DNA of 64,000 nucleotides from Actinostola sp. cb2023 (Eukaryota; Cnidaria; Anthozoa; Actiniaria; Actinostolidae): the NCBI GenBank assembly GCA_033675265.1, contig JAUJYZ010000910.1, positions 62,001 to 126,000 on the forward strand, written 5' to 3'. A program made the position numbers and the translations under genes. A model generated the notes under the pieces. That model made no database searches. It saw only the letters and a list, made by a program, of their open reading frames with translations, and was not told the DNA's origin. This document shows, in pieces, positions 25,381 to 35,469 of this stretch; within the stretch, counting starts at the first letter, position 1, and every line of letters begins with the position of its first letter.

Positions 25381-25838
25381 TAGGGTCCACACAAAGTCAT
25401 CTAACTTTGACATGTGTTATGGTAGATGGTATCAATGTAGAGAGTTGACTGAATATACATAGATGACCCTTTTACAAATGCAATGTTATAACATACAGTA
25501 ATATTCATTGCCTTACTAGGAAGCGATACACTAAAAGTTGCCAGATTCGGCATACATATGGAGAGGATGACGACGAACAAGTATTGGAGGAAGATGTGCT
25601 GCTACGGCTCACAGAAAGAGCCATTGAAGATGGAACTGCCCCCACTTTACGACTTGTGGACAGTGCAGTCCTTGCTCCAGAAGGAGCAACTGTGTCCATT
25701 GGGGGCAAGCGCTGCAAGTCATGTGGTAGTACATCCCACATGAGGAGCAGTCACAAGGATTGCCCCAATAACAAAAAAAAAAAACGCATGAAAAATATAA
25801 ATATATACATTTTATCTAGAGGCTTGGTACTGTTATAA
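21557..25838 (+). CDS. Kolobok transposase, six coding exons
   Basis: Exons are 21557-21850, 22233-22342, 22413-22969, 23587-24469, 24852-24964 and 25520-25838; all introns are GT-AG with consistent phases. Exon 1 carries an MBD-like block (KWTVNRRESGEK... then FTSPEGKRVKTATEV). Exons 3-4 hold the catalytic core: TTCDGCWQIRGYFSQN (first Asp), WQDADSSSAKGF (second Asp), GCMGPGF, and a C-terminal WIIELYSRMG region. Cys/His-rich segments (CSCKGCD) suggest zinc binding. Exon 6 ends with a knuckle-like CKSCGSTSHMRSSHKDC and a Lys run. Two single-base homopolymer insertions break the frame: A7 near 21663 in exon 1 and T4 near 23913 in exon 4. They are either real inactivation or sequencing error. 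The catalytic assignment is by analogy. Confidence 0.8.
25351..25380. repeat. Poly-C tract in a Kolobok intron
   Basis: A run of about 31 C in intron 5. The proline-rich open frame across it is an artefact. Confidence 0.85.
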
Positions 25839-26809
25839 AGAATTGTATCAAGATTCTTTTTTGTAATTCTGGCATTTGCGTGCACTGCTAGTTTCAATAT
25901 ATATGTGCTCACACAAAATGTTTTCTTTTCCATACTGATGAAGGTCTGATGAATTTTTGATCAAAGACCGAAATGTCTATATTTTTAATCTTTTATAAGT
26001 CAGAGACAAATCCAAAGTAATAAATATAATAATATTTATTTCATATACATAAACACAAACAAAATTACATGGATTTCATCAATTTATTATTATATCTAAG
26101 TGGTGGAATCAAATTATTATCATGTGGCAATTTTTGTTATATACAAAATTGGCAAGCGAGACAATCTGTCTTTTGTTTTGATTTTTCTAACAATTTATTC
26201 CTTGTAAGCGAACAGTAACTGTAAATAATAATTTGTAAATAAACTGTATATAATATTTTTCATTATACAGTGGTAAAAATATAATCTAAAGAGAGCAAGG
26301 AAAAAAAACATAATAATTGTGTTTTATAATAAATTGTTAATATGTACATGGCTGTTTATGTGTTTCCTTGCATAAATTGAAATAAAATTATTTATTTCCT
26401 GGCAGGCCATCTTGTCTGTGCCAGGTCTTGGACAGTGACTATGTAGACCTGTAATGCACAAATAGTTACTATCAGTGAAATATTGTGATTATTATAACAT
26501 GAATAGATGTCACTCTATATCATGGTATTCTCTCAGGGGGAGGGATCATTTCAAACAGCTGTGTCAGGTATACAAAATAGTAATCGAATATTATAGTTTC
26601 AACACTAGGGTTCTCACAAATTTATTATTGTCACTAAAATATCGAAACTGGAGCATTCGTAGGTAAGCTGGTAAGTATGTATATTATAGAATACCCTGCC
26701 ACAGTATATATGCATAACAATATAACCTATTGTATTTTGTGCCGTTTTCAAAGAGTGCCGATATAAGAGCTTGAATTCTATAATTGCATAGGGCAAAGAA
26801 AATAAGAAC

Positions 26810-27651
26810 ATACCCCTGGTCCTTCTGGATCGTGGAAGTTTTGAATATTTCCACTTACGCATATCCTTATTGCCTCCTTCAAGAAGGCAGGATATACGTA
26901 AGTGGGCACTTCTCCCGGTTTCTGTGGGTGAAATGACCCTGGCCAACGTGGTTGCCATGCTGTTGAATAAAAACGAAAGGAATTTCACCACTAATGCACT
27001 TTCTCAGTTATATAATTAGTTTTTGAATTCTGACAATATTGCCAGTGACCTTCTTGTCAAGAAGCGTAATTGTGCGCCATATAAATATAAATAAAGTCGC
27101 GGTCACATAATAACACGTGCGTACACGGCGCATCATACAATTGTTTTTTCTGGCAAAAAGAACACTGATATTTATCAAAGCGAAACCACCTTTGTTGTTG
27201 CCTTTTCATAAATCAGAGTGTTTCTTATCGCTATTGCAAACAAGGCTATGCAAAGTGCCGAGGCATGAGGCGGCAAAGGAGCAAACATGTAAGGACATTA
27301 TTTTGATTTGTCTTGCACAAGACAGTCACAACATTTATAATACGAACATAACTCACCCAAAGAATCCCAAAGATCCGCCTATATATCCGACGGCGCCCTT
27401 GCTCGTTCGTTTCTCCTTTCTTGAGTGAGAACTTCTCAATGATTGCCCGAAGGCCACGTGGAGCTGGATTGTATCTATAACATTGAATACGCCACTAATG
27501 TTAGTATTTATATCATCATAAGCTTATGTAATTTTGATATGATTTTCAATGTACATGTAACTGGACTAGCTAATAGTGTATCTTACCCGTTGCTCGAGAA
27601 AGCAAGTTCAAAATCTGCGAGAGCTTGTCTCTTCGCTCTTGTGTGCGCCAT
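26810..27651 (-). CDS. Possible spliced minus-strand ORF in Kolobok
   Basis: Exon 1 (27651 down to 27587) begins MAHTRAKRQALADFELAFSS and ends at a consensus donor (GG|GTAAGA). Exon 2 (27474-27357) follows an acceptor TTATAG and joins in phase to give NGYNPAPRGLRAIIEKFSLK, ending at TGG|GTGAGT. A third segment (about 26964-26812) follows a pyrimidine-rich acceptor (TTTTTATTCAACAG) and ends at GGG|GTATGT. It is open in one frame (MATTLARVISPTETGRSAHL), but that frame is not the one continued from exons 1-2. I recognise no family. It could be a second Kolobok protein or a captured host gene. Confidence 0.4.
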
Positions 27652-28452
27652 TATTCACGTAGAGTATTCAGTGAAGTAAGTTGAGAACAACTCAGCCAAG
27701 CGTTTTATATGCCAAGGTGTGAATGTGCGAAATCTGTCAAAAATCTGCACAAGCCGTTGTCATCGACGAACATCGATTTCTTTGTCTTGCAGTGTTGATC
27801 TTCTGTTTTGCCGCGAAAATGTTCTCTTAGATACCAAACTTTGAATGCTTATATCTCGCAAAGTAATAAATATATCCATATCTAAAACTCGGAACTTATA
27901 CTCAGAAATGTAATTTATTTCGATCAGTGAAGAAAAAACAACCAAAAATGAACATCAAACTAGCCTCCGGTCCCACCTTAAGACTGTTGCAAAGAATGAG
28001 TTAATTGCTCACTTAAGTGTTTCACTTAAGTATTGGATCTTACGATTATCGTAAGTGACCACTTAAGTGCTGTTTATGCAACGACATATACGGGTGTTGC
28101 ATAAACGTATTGCGCCCATATCTTAAGTGCACAAGTCGTCCGTAAATTTACGGGAGCCCTAGAGGTCCCGTAAAACTAAGTGCGTTATGGAAAATTTTAC
28201 TTTCAGTTTAAAATTTCCTTCAATATTTTTAATTTATAAACATATCATAGCCTTGTATTGTAAGTGTGTTTATTTGGACTAATTTGGAGATATATTTTCT
28301 AAAATAAAGTATTGTGCTATTTAGCGCTATTTTGCAGCATACATGTATGCACATTTTATGTAAAGAAGATTCGACAAGCAAAGTTTGTCATTTTTAGGTT
28401 TTATTTTTCCTGCCGCTAGATTATAATTAACAATATGCAGAACACACTTTGA

Positions 28453-29537
28453 TTAAGAAAAGAAAGATCTAATGAACTCTGCTCTTTGTTGTTTTCCTTC
28501 CTCAGTTTCCTCAGTTTCTTGGCCATTATTAGAACAGTCATCAAGACCAATGTCGTCTAACTGTCCCTCTTCATCATTAATTGGAAGATCACGGCAATAA
28601 TTGTGTAAAATACAACAGGCGACAGTTATTTCACAACACTTGGCAGGCTTCATTCTGAGCTCCTTTAAGCACGCCCAACGTCTCTTTAGGATACCTATAA
28701 TTCTCTCTATCATAGAGCGTGTAGATCTGTGGGTCTTGTTATATAGCTTCTCGGATGCCGTCATAGCTGGATATTCCACAATGGGGACTAAAAGCCATGT
28801 TAACAATGGATAGCCACTGTCACCCAGAATCACACCATTAGGCAAACGTGGTAATTGCTGTTGCTTGAACTTGTCATAAAGACTTGAGGTTTTTAAAATT
28901 CGCGAGTCGTGGACTGATCCTGGCCATTTTGCCACAACATCTGTAATCATTAATCTTCCATTCCCGCATATTTGAACATTGATAGAGTGGAAGTCTTTTC
29001 TGTTTACAAACACCACTTCATGATGTTTTGGTTTCACGATTTTTATATGAGTTCCATCTATAAATCCCTCGACGCACGGAAAATGGTGCAGTTCATGCAA
29101 TTCTAAAGCAATTGCTGCGCATTCTGGCTCACTGGGCCAATATATATACTCCTTCCTAAGCTTGAGAATTGCTGTTATAACTCTTTGGATAGTACGGCTA
29201 ACAGTACTTTTATGTACATTTATCGTATCACCAATAACCTGTTGAAAAGATCCGCACGCAAAAAAAAAAAACGTAGGCCTATCATGAGTTGCTGAGAGGG
29301 AAGAAGTGCATGGTTTCGTTGAGTGTTGTGTTCGAGATCATCGTGAACATACTGGAGAAGTTCATAGAACTTTGCTCTGGGCATTCGAAATCTTTTGAAA
29401 AAGGCATCATCAGATAAGACATCTAATGGGTTTTCTCTGTCTCTGAATACTCTAGGCCTACGTAAATGTCTCTGTTCAATCCTTTCATGAAGTTCTGCTA
29501 TATGCTGCAAATTTTGGAAACGGTGGAGATCGTACAT
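28453..29537 (-). pseudogene. Harbinger transposase copy 1 (HARBI1-type), frameshifted
   Basis: The DDE transposase of PIF/Harbinger elements, related to animal HARBI1, starts at ATG 29537. N-terminal part: LSDDAFFKRFRMPRAKFYEL, the usual helix-turn-helix-bearing region. Catalytic core: GFIDGTHI (first Asp), LGDSGYPL (second Asp) and SMIERIIGILKRRW (Glu). It ends near EGKQQRAEFIRSFFS. The only defect is an A12 tract near 29262-29273, where copy 2 has A7; the five extra bases shift the frame after 91 codons. The length implied by both copies is about 359 aa. It is divergent from the Myb/SANT gene across a tandem-repeat region; the two proteins normally act together. Confidence 0.88.
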
Positions 29538-29617
29538 GCTGGAAGAGTGAAACGTTTACTACCTTCTCAACTACATCAAAAGCATTGCACTTGTATAAAA
29601 ATGTCAAATTATAAAGA

Positions 29618-30022
29618 ATAGTTTCGTTGCATAATGCGATGACATAACCTCAAAATAACCCCCTAATTGTACAATAGAACAATTTATGTCCAAAGCTTCG
29701 TTGCATAATGCGATGACATAACCTCAAAATAACCCCCTAATTGTACAATAGAACAATTTATGTCCAAAGCTTCGTTGCATAATGCGATGACATAACCTCA
29801 AAATAACCCCCTAATTATACAATAGAACAATTTATGTCCAAAGCTTCGTTGCATAATGCGATGACATAACCTCAAAATAACCCCCTAATTATACAATAGA
29901 ACAATTTATGTCCAAAGCTTCGTTCCATAATGCGATGACATAACCTCAAAATAACCCCCCTAATTGTACAATAGAACAATTTATGTCCAAAGCTTCGTTG
30001 CATAATGCGATGACATAACCTT
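29618..30022. promoter_or_regulatory. Six 74-bp tandem repeats between divergent Harbinger genes
   Basis: The unit start TTCGTTGCATAATGCGATGA recurs near 29621, 29697, 29771, 29845, 29919 (one base changed) and 29994. The array fills the space between the two divergent starts and is kept in copy 2. A likely TATA box (TATATAAA, 30162-30169) lies about 57 bp before the Myb/SANT ATG. I infer a bidirectional promoter or transposase-binding array. Confidence 0.75.
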
Positions 30023-30225
30023 TCAAAACTGACAATAAAGTTCAAAAATCTCAAAGCGTTTAACCGGGCGCTTTTTCGGTTCAAGGTTATATAACAATCG
30101 CATAATTATAAAAACAGTGACTCTCATCAGAATAACAATACTTGGGCATTTGAATGAAGCATATATAAAGGTACGAATCAAGTATCTACTCAAGGTTTTT
30201 TTCTACCAAGAATTTGTAAGTGAAG

Positions 30226-30942
30226 ATGTCGAAAAGAAAGCTTGAAAGTGATGATGGACCAACACGAAAGCGAGCACCGAACTTCAAACAAGATGAAGTG
30301 AGATTTCTACTCAACAAGATTAGAAAATCTAAAGGGACGTTGTTCGGCGCACTAAGCCCAAAATTAACTTTTCACATGAAGACAGATGCATGGCTAAAAA
30401 TTAGGGAGGAACTTGCAGCAGCTGGATACCCCAAAAGAGCGAAAGAACAAATTAAAAAGAAGTGGGAAGACGTTTCTTCAGCAACGAAAGCAAAGTATCA
30501 CAAGAAAATGAAGACTGGTGGCGGTGCAATCGAGTGGAGCGGAAACGATGATATGGTTACCGAAATTCTTGGTAAAGAAAACCCTTCACTGACGTCAATA
30601 GACGGGGGAATAGACTCTGGTGAATCGTCAACAACGCAACTAAGCACGAATAGCTTAGATGGAGAACAGTCAGATGGTCATGAAGCCTTGGAAACGACGA
30701 GTGAGCAGTTCAACTCAGAGCAAGATATTAGTTGGGAGGAGAATGTGCCACAACAACCAAAGAAAGAAGAAAAGAAAAGTCCACAAGTGAGAGCAGGCGA
30801 CACCACAATCATAAGTAATCTGTACGAACAACAGTTAAAAGAGGAACATGAGATTAAAATGCGAGTATTAAGAAAGAAAGAACAATTACTAGACCTACAA
30901 ATTACAATTGCAAAAGACGAACTCGCACAAATAACTGAATAG
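30226..30942 (+). CDS. Harbinger Myb/SANT-like DNA-binding protein, intact
   Basis: The 238-aa accessory protein of a PIF/Harbinger transposon starts at ATG 30226 (MSKRKLESDDGP). Residues about 20-95 form a Myb/SANT-like trihelix (FKQDEVRFLLNKIRKSK ... AWLKIREEL ... QIKKKWEDVSSATKAKY), similar to NAIF1-type domains. The middle is acidic and Ser/Thr-rich. Residues about 198-236 form a charged coiled coil (QLKEEHEIKMRVLRKKEQLL). In known Harbinger systems this protein takes the transposase to the nucleus and to transposon ends. A TATA box lies 57 bp upstream. The frame has no defect, unlike the partner transposase. Confidence 0.85.
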   Translation: MSKRKLESDDGPTRKRAPNFKQDEVRFLLNKIRKSKGTLFGALSPKLTFHMKTDAWLKIREELAAAGYPKRAKEQIKKKWEDVSSATKAKYHKKMKTGGGAIEWSGNDDMVTEILGKENPSLTSIDGGIDSGESSTTQLSTNSLDGEQSDGHEALETTSEQFNSEQDISWEENVPQQPKKEEKKSPQVRAGDTTIISNLYEQQLKEEHEIKMRVLRKKEQLLDLQITIAKDELAQITE

Positions 30943-31277
30943 ATAAATGTGCTCATTTTACTTTCCTTCATTTCATCAAGTAATCCGTTTACATTTTTGT
31001 ACAATCGATGTTATTCATTTTTGAAAGCTTTTTGATTTATTAGCTTCTATAGGTTTTGTTAATTATACATTTCTGTAATCAAATTCTATGAGTTCTACGA
31101 ATTAAAAATATTTATGCTTAACCAAGAACTTAAGTGTCCCCGTAAATTCACTCTTAAGTAATTCACTTACGAATGTGTTAAGTAAGCTTCATGCAACACG
31201 CTTTAGGAAACCCGTAACACAATCTTAAGTGCCTCACTTAAGATAACACTTAAGTACAGGTTTTATGCAACCGGCCC

Positions 31278-33961
31278 CTGGGCAAGATTAATATCAAACT
31301 TAATCTGCTCTTTCCTCGACGAACCATTCAGGCCATCAGTTCGGTTCGAAAGACAGTCGCTTACAAACGAATTCTCGAAGACCTGGAGTCTTCAGAATTA
31401 CAACTTGAGGAAGTTGATGAGGAAATCCAACCCCTAGCTGGGATAGGGGAATCCATCGAGGTATCTCAGGACGAGATTCATCCCCTACCTGGTGTAGGGG
31501 TCACTGAAGATCTTCCTGAGGGACCACCCTCTTTTGCCGAAACCTTATTCAGCGGAGACCTGTCTGACGAGGAGGTCCTGTCCAATCGGGTCCTCTTAAT
31601 TGATGTACTCAAGCGGAAACTCTATGGTGAGCCAAGGCCAAAAGCCACTGTAGCGGGGTCTCTAGAATATGCCATCATGGCTCTAGAGAGTAATGACTGT
31701 GACAAAGGGTTTGATACCCTATCGAATCTGATGTATCCCATTATACGGCACCGAACGACCAATCGCCGTAATCAGCAACTTTTTCGACGCAATCGGAAAA
31801 ACAGTTAGCTGGTGTAGTATTGGACGAGGCGGCCACTGACACACCGTCACCCGAATATTGAAGATGTTGAGGCAAGTTTCAAGGACAAATTCGAACGTCC
31901 TGATCTTTGTTGATTTGTTGATGAAAGCCCGTACGTCCCACAAGAGTGCCCCTCGGGGGACACTTTAGCTGAACCTTTTCAGCCTTGATGAGATCGAAAA
32001 GGCCGTACGACAGTTAAAGATCCGTAGTGCTGCTCCAGGGCCAGATTAAGTAGTTTGGGCACAAACCAACGCGGGTCCTTGCGAAAAAAAAATCCCACGC
32101 CAAGCGCTGGGTAACATTTTCAACACGTGGGCGTGGGTGCGTTAGCTAGAGTTCCCACTTTTAAAGGGAAGAGAAACGAAATCCCGAACGACTCTTATTC
32201 CGAAGACCACACGTTCTTGCGAGGAAATAATTTAAGAGACGTCAGTCAAAAATTGAGAGGTTCGGGTTCTCTTTTGTATTCTTGCGTCTTTCTACACCAA
32301 AACTTTCTGGCAGCCAGCCGGCTCAGTGTGTGAGCGTCCCCACTCTTCAACCCTCGACACCCCCAATTCTTTTGGTCCTAGGGGGGACTTTGTTTTTTCT
32401 GACCAGTTTTTTTTTTTTTTTTCTTTTGCTCATTCTTTCCTTTTATTTTTTTTTTTCTGTTCTTTGTTTTGGAGGCGTTAGGAAACGCAACGGTCAATCT
32501 ATCTTGCTTTGTTTAGATTCGTTTTTCTAGCAGAGTTTTTAGACCGCTCATTTATTTTCTGTTTTTTCCTTCTTTTTTTTTTCTTAAATTTTTTGATTGT
32601 TTTTTTTTGATATTTTATACGGTAGTTTTGCTTTACTTCTTTTGACGCATTTTTTGTCTTCTCGGATCAGCAATGCGGACTTGTCGTATTTTAAAATTAA
32701 GGGAAAAAAAAATAAGAGAATGAACCTAGAAAAAAAAAAAGTAAAAATTTAAAAGAGGTTCGGGGGATTTTACCTCAAGGAGTAAAGAAATTCAAAAACC
32801 CAAAAAAAACCGAAAATTAAATACCCCTAAAATAATGATAAGTAAAAAACTTAGGGGCCAAAAAAACAAAAACCAAAATTGGTAACCAGTAAAAAAAAAA
32901 ATGTAAAAAAAAGAAACAGAGGGCAAAAAAGAAAAACCAAAAGAAAAAAAAAACAAAAAAAATAAAACTGCAGGGGAAAAAAAAAAAAGAAAAAAACTGT
33001 ACAAAAACTTAAAGGAAGGAAAAAATAAGAAAAAAAAAAACAAAAACAAGTAAGAAAAAAAATAAAAAAAAAAAACAAAAAGCAAAATTTAAAAAATTTC
33101 AAAAAGATTAATGTAAACAATGGAAAAAAAAAGGATAATAAAAAAAGGCAACCTTGTAAAAAAAATGAGCAATAATAGAAAAAAAAGACAAAAGAAAAAA
33201 AAGAAATATGAGTTAATTTACTTTCGAGTAAAAAGTTAGAAAAAAGAAAAAAGATGATAAAAAAAAAAAAACAAAAATGGAAAAAGTCCATAGAAAAAAA
33301 AAACAAAAAAAAATTAGAAGGAAAAAAAAAACCAAGCACCAGATAAAAAGACAAAATCTTTATACAATGTGGAAAAAGGGAATTTCTAGTGTTAATACGG
33401 ATAAAGGTGTTTAAGCAAGGGAATGCTTAGGGATTTATTATTCAATCTTTAGCCCGCAGGGCGTTTGATTCCGGGCCACACAACTATCCTTAGCATTTTT
33501 CTTTTTTTTTTAAGGGATGCTTGCACCGATTTCTTTCAAAGTCAAGTAGTGAGGGATCGCTACCATGGGTTCCATGACTAAAGCAGGGATATCCCCTCTC
33601 ACCGCTTTTTATTCAATCAAGATGTGATGGATGAATTCCTGGACCAACTTGTTGAGAGGGATATGCATTTGGAGGAGTTAAGTCCACCGGACTTGCCTTT
33701 GCGGACGACTTGGTACTGTCCCATTCTACCCGGAAGGGTTAGAACGAATGCTTAGACAAGCCGAGGATTTCTTTCAATCCAAAGGGATGTCGTTTAATCC
33801 TAAAAAGTGTCGTACGATCTCGATGCTTAAGGCCAAACGCAGGAAGACTCTGAAGGTCATTACGAATCGACCGTTCCAACTACATGGAGCAGATATTAAG
33901 CAGTTATCCATTGTGGATGCTGTAAAATATCTTGGGTTGTATTATGACGCACGAGGACGAA
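31278..33961 (+). pseudogene. R2-like copy B, linker and RT, corrupted
   Basis: It continues copy B after Harbinger. The linker (31278-31740) matches copy C closely, then errors rise: extra homopolymer bases, duplicated short words and dropped bases. From about 32380 to 33530 the homology is barely followable. Good sequence returns at about 33540 and runs through GYPLSP-equivalent, the AFADDLVL region and KYLGLYYDARGRI to 33961, where homology stops. It shares with copy C the loss of a 14-bp block before the LWASRL segment and the GGATATCCCC variant, so B and C come from one defective parent. Confidence 0.75.
31740..33540. other. Low-quality or corrupted consensus, A/T homopolymer-rich
   Basis: Recognisable R2-like words are interleaved with inflated homopolymers; 32690-33360 is almost only A runs with scattered other bases. 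Compared with copy C, errors increase gradually rather than starting at a breakpoint. That looks like sequencing or assembly degradation rather than biology. Phe-rich minus-strand frames here are meaningless. Confidence 0.7.
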
Positions 33962-34188
33962 TTTATTTTAGTGTTTCGAAGAAAAGGAAATAATTGTTGT
34001 TATTATACTACTATTACGTAATTTTACCTTATACGGTCAAGCGAACTCGAAAAATATGGAGCCGTATTACCATAGTTCTAAAAGCCGTATTACCATAGTT
34101 CTAAAACTGGTTTCACTGCAAAGTTTTGAACATTTTGTAGCGTCAGATCCACTGTCAATCAGAGTACAGACAATGGGAAACCGCTTGC
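33962..34188. repeat. 227-bp direct repeat, left copy
   Basis: Begins TATTTTAGTGTTTCGAAG and is nearly identical to 34484-34708. It contains its own short repeat (AGCCGTATTACCATAGTTCT) twice. It sits exactly where copy B loses its RT and C-terminal region. Confidence 0.85.
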
Positions 34189-34385
34189 CCGAGCTTTGGT
34201 GTATAAACCAAACCCTTGAGCCTACTTTGTAGACTCTTGCACCCAGGTGTAAGTCGCTTCAGTGAACTCACTCACTTTTTATCTATCTATCATTTTTATC
34301 ACTTTCTATCAGACGAGTTATCATTTTTATAGAGTGAGTAGCTGTTGCGCATCTTGGGAAACGGTACAAAATCTCAAAATCTATG
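34187..34385 (+). mobile_element. R2-like 3' untranslated fragment (copy B)
   Basis: Matches 43437-43632 downstream of copy C, from CCCGAGCTTTGGTGTATAAA to GGGAAACGGTACAAA. It lies between the two 227-bp repeats. The endonuclease-coding part that should precede it is missing. Confidence 0.8.
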
Positions 34386-34483
34386 CAAGATGCAAGTTTC
34401 AATAGAGAATGACTAATCTCGGGTTTAATATTGTTCCCACCATCGTAACTGAATACTTGGGTAGTACATGTTGGCTTGATTTT

Positions 34484-34708
34484 ATTTTAGTGTTTCGAAG
34501 AAAAGGAAATAATTGTTGTTATTATACTACTATTACGTAATTTTACCTTATAAGGTCAAGAGAACTCGAAAAATATGGAGCCGTATTACCATAGTTCTAA
34601 AAGCCGTATTACCATAGTTCTAAAACCGGTTTCACTGCAAAGTTTTGAACATTTTGTAGCGTCAGATCCACTGTCAATCAGAGTACAGACAATGGGAAAC
34701 CGCTTGCC
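34484..34708. repeat. 227-bp direct repeat, right copy
   Basis: The partner of 33962-34188. Sequence after it (ATTTCTTTTTAACAAT) is unique, so this is probably the native copy. Confidence 0.85.
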
Positions 34709-34950
34709 ATTTCTTTTTAACAATAACAAAGTCAAAAAATCATCCAAAAGCAAGGATAAAGTTTGAAAGAACAACCGTTTCAAGCGCGCGCTGGATCCGT
34801 GCGCGAGCGATTCGTCATTCTATGTGTCTGTTATTGTAAAAGAGCGCGCGGACCTTGAAAGGTTTTGAAATAATTTTTAGATAAATTTTCTCCAAAACGG
34901 ACAATTTTTTTTTCGTTCAAAGTAGTATAATAAATAACTTATTTGGAATA

Positions 34951-34971
34951 CCAGCCCGTAATACGGGCTGG
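34951..34971. repeat. Palindrome CCAGCCCGT-AAT-ACGGGCTGG
   Basis: A 9-bp perfect hairpin with a partial echo (CAGCCCGTATTATGG) near 35043-35060. The two may be ends of a small foldback repeat. No gene is seen in 34709-35154. Confidence 0.6.
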
Positions 34972-35155
34972 TATTTTACTCGTTACTCGCATTTTTCATT
35001 GTCCCTTCGGGACTCGGAAAAATACATTTGCAACTCGTAAAATATCAGCCCGTATTATGGGGGAAAAAAAAAAAATAAGATAGAGTATTGCATTGTTTTA
35101 TAGCGAGATTACGTTTCTATAAAATAATACATGTAACTATATATCACCCTAGAAA

Positions 35156-35362
35156 CCCTGTATTCACTGTATATAATCACTGTAATCAAGTGTATTCACT
35201 GTAATCTCTGTATTCACTGTATTCAAGTTTATTCACTGTCTGTAATCAAGTGTATTCACTGTATTCAATGTAATCACTGTATATAATCACTGTAATCACG
35301 TGTATTCACTGTATATAATCACTGCAAATCACTGTATTCAAGTGTATTCACTGTAATCACAA
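35156..35362. repeat. Irregular 'TGTATTCACTGTAATCA' minisatellite
   Basis: Repeats of CACTGTATTCA and CACTGTATATAATCA units in variable order over about 200 bp. Confidence 0.85.
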
Positions 35363-35469
35363 GATACTTATTATAGTCAAAGTTTTGTTGAACAGACGTT
35401 TCGGGATGTCTACTTCATCACTTAATATCAATATATATCTATATATAAGCCGTTTCATAAAGTTATATC

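Larger units (their letters stand above)
20692..27977 (+). mobile_element. Kolobok-type DNA transposon, 7.3 kb
   Basis: The 15-bp terminal inverted repeats GGTGGGACCGGAGGC are bounded by perfect TTAA duplications (20688-20691, 27978-27981). The empty site is preserved in Harbinger copy 2 near 37192, where AATTTAAGACTG is continuous. It encodes a six-exon transposase on the plus strand and possibly a small spliced ORF on the minus strand near the right end. TTAA targeting plus the transposase family points to Kolobok rather than piggyBac. 20692-21556 (left leader) and about 25840-26800 contain no recognisable coding sequence. Confidence 0.9.
20641..31277. mobile_element. PIF/Harbinger transposon copy 1 (with Kolobok inside)
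   Basis: The ends are inverted copies of GGGCCGGTTGCATAAAAC. Flanks are CAG (20638-20640) and CTG (31278-31280). Copy D, uninterrupted at 57500, shows the empty target CCAGGGCAAG. After removing the Kolobok and one TTAA, the element is about 3.35 kb and nearly identical to copy 2. It carries a minus-strand transposase and a plus-strand Myb/SANT protein transcribed away from a 74-bp tandem repeat. Both ends hold clusters of CACTTAAG/CTTAAGTG words, likely binding sites. Confidence 0.9.

Noticed and set aside
25196..25462. Proline-rich frame in the Kolobok intron
   Set aside because: It exists only because of the poly-C tract, and exons 5 and 6 splice around it.
32792..33354. Long Phe/Leu-rich minus-strand open frames
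   Set aside because: They are translations of A-runs in the corrupted interval.
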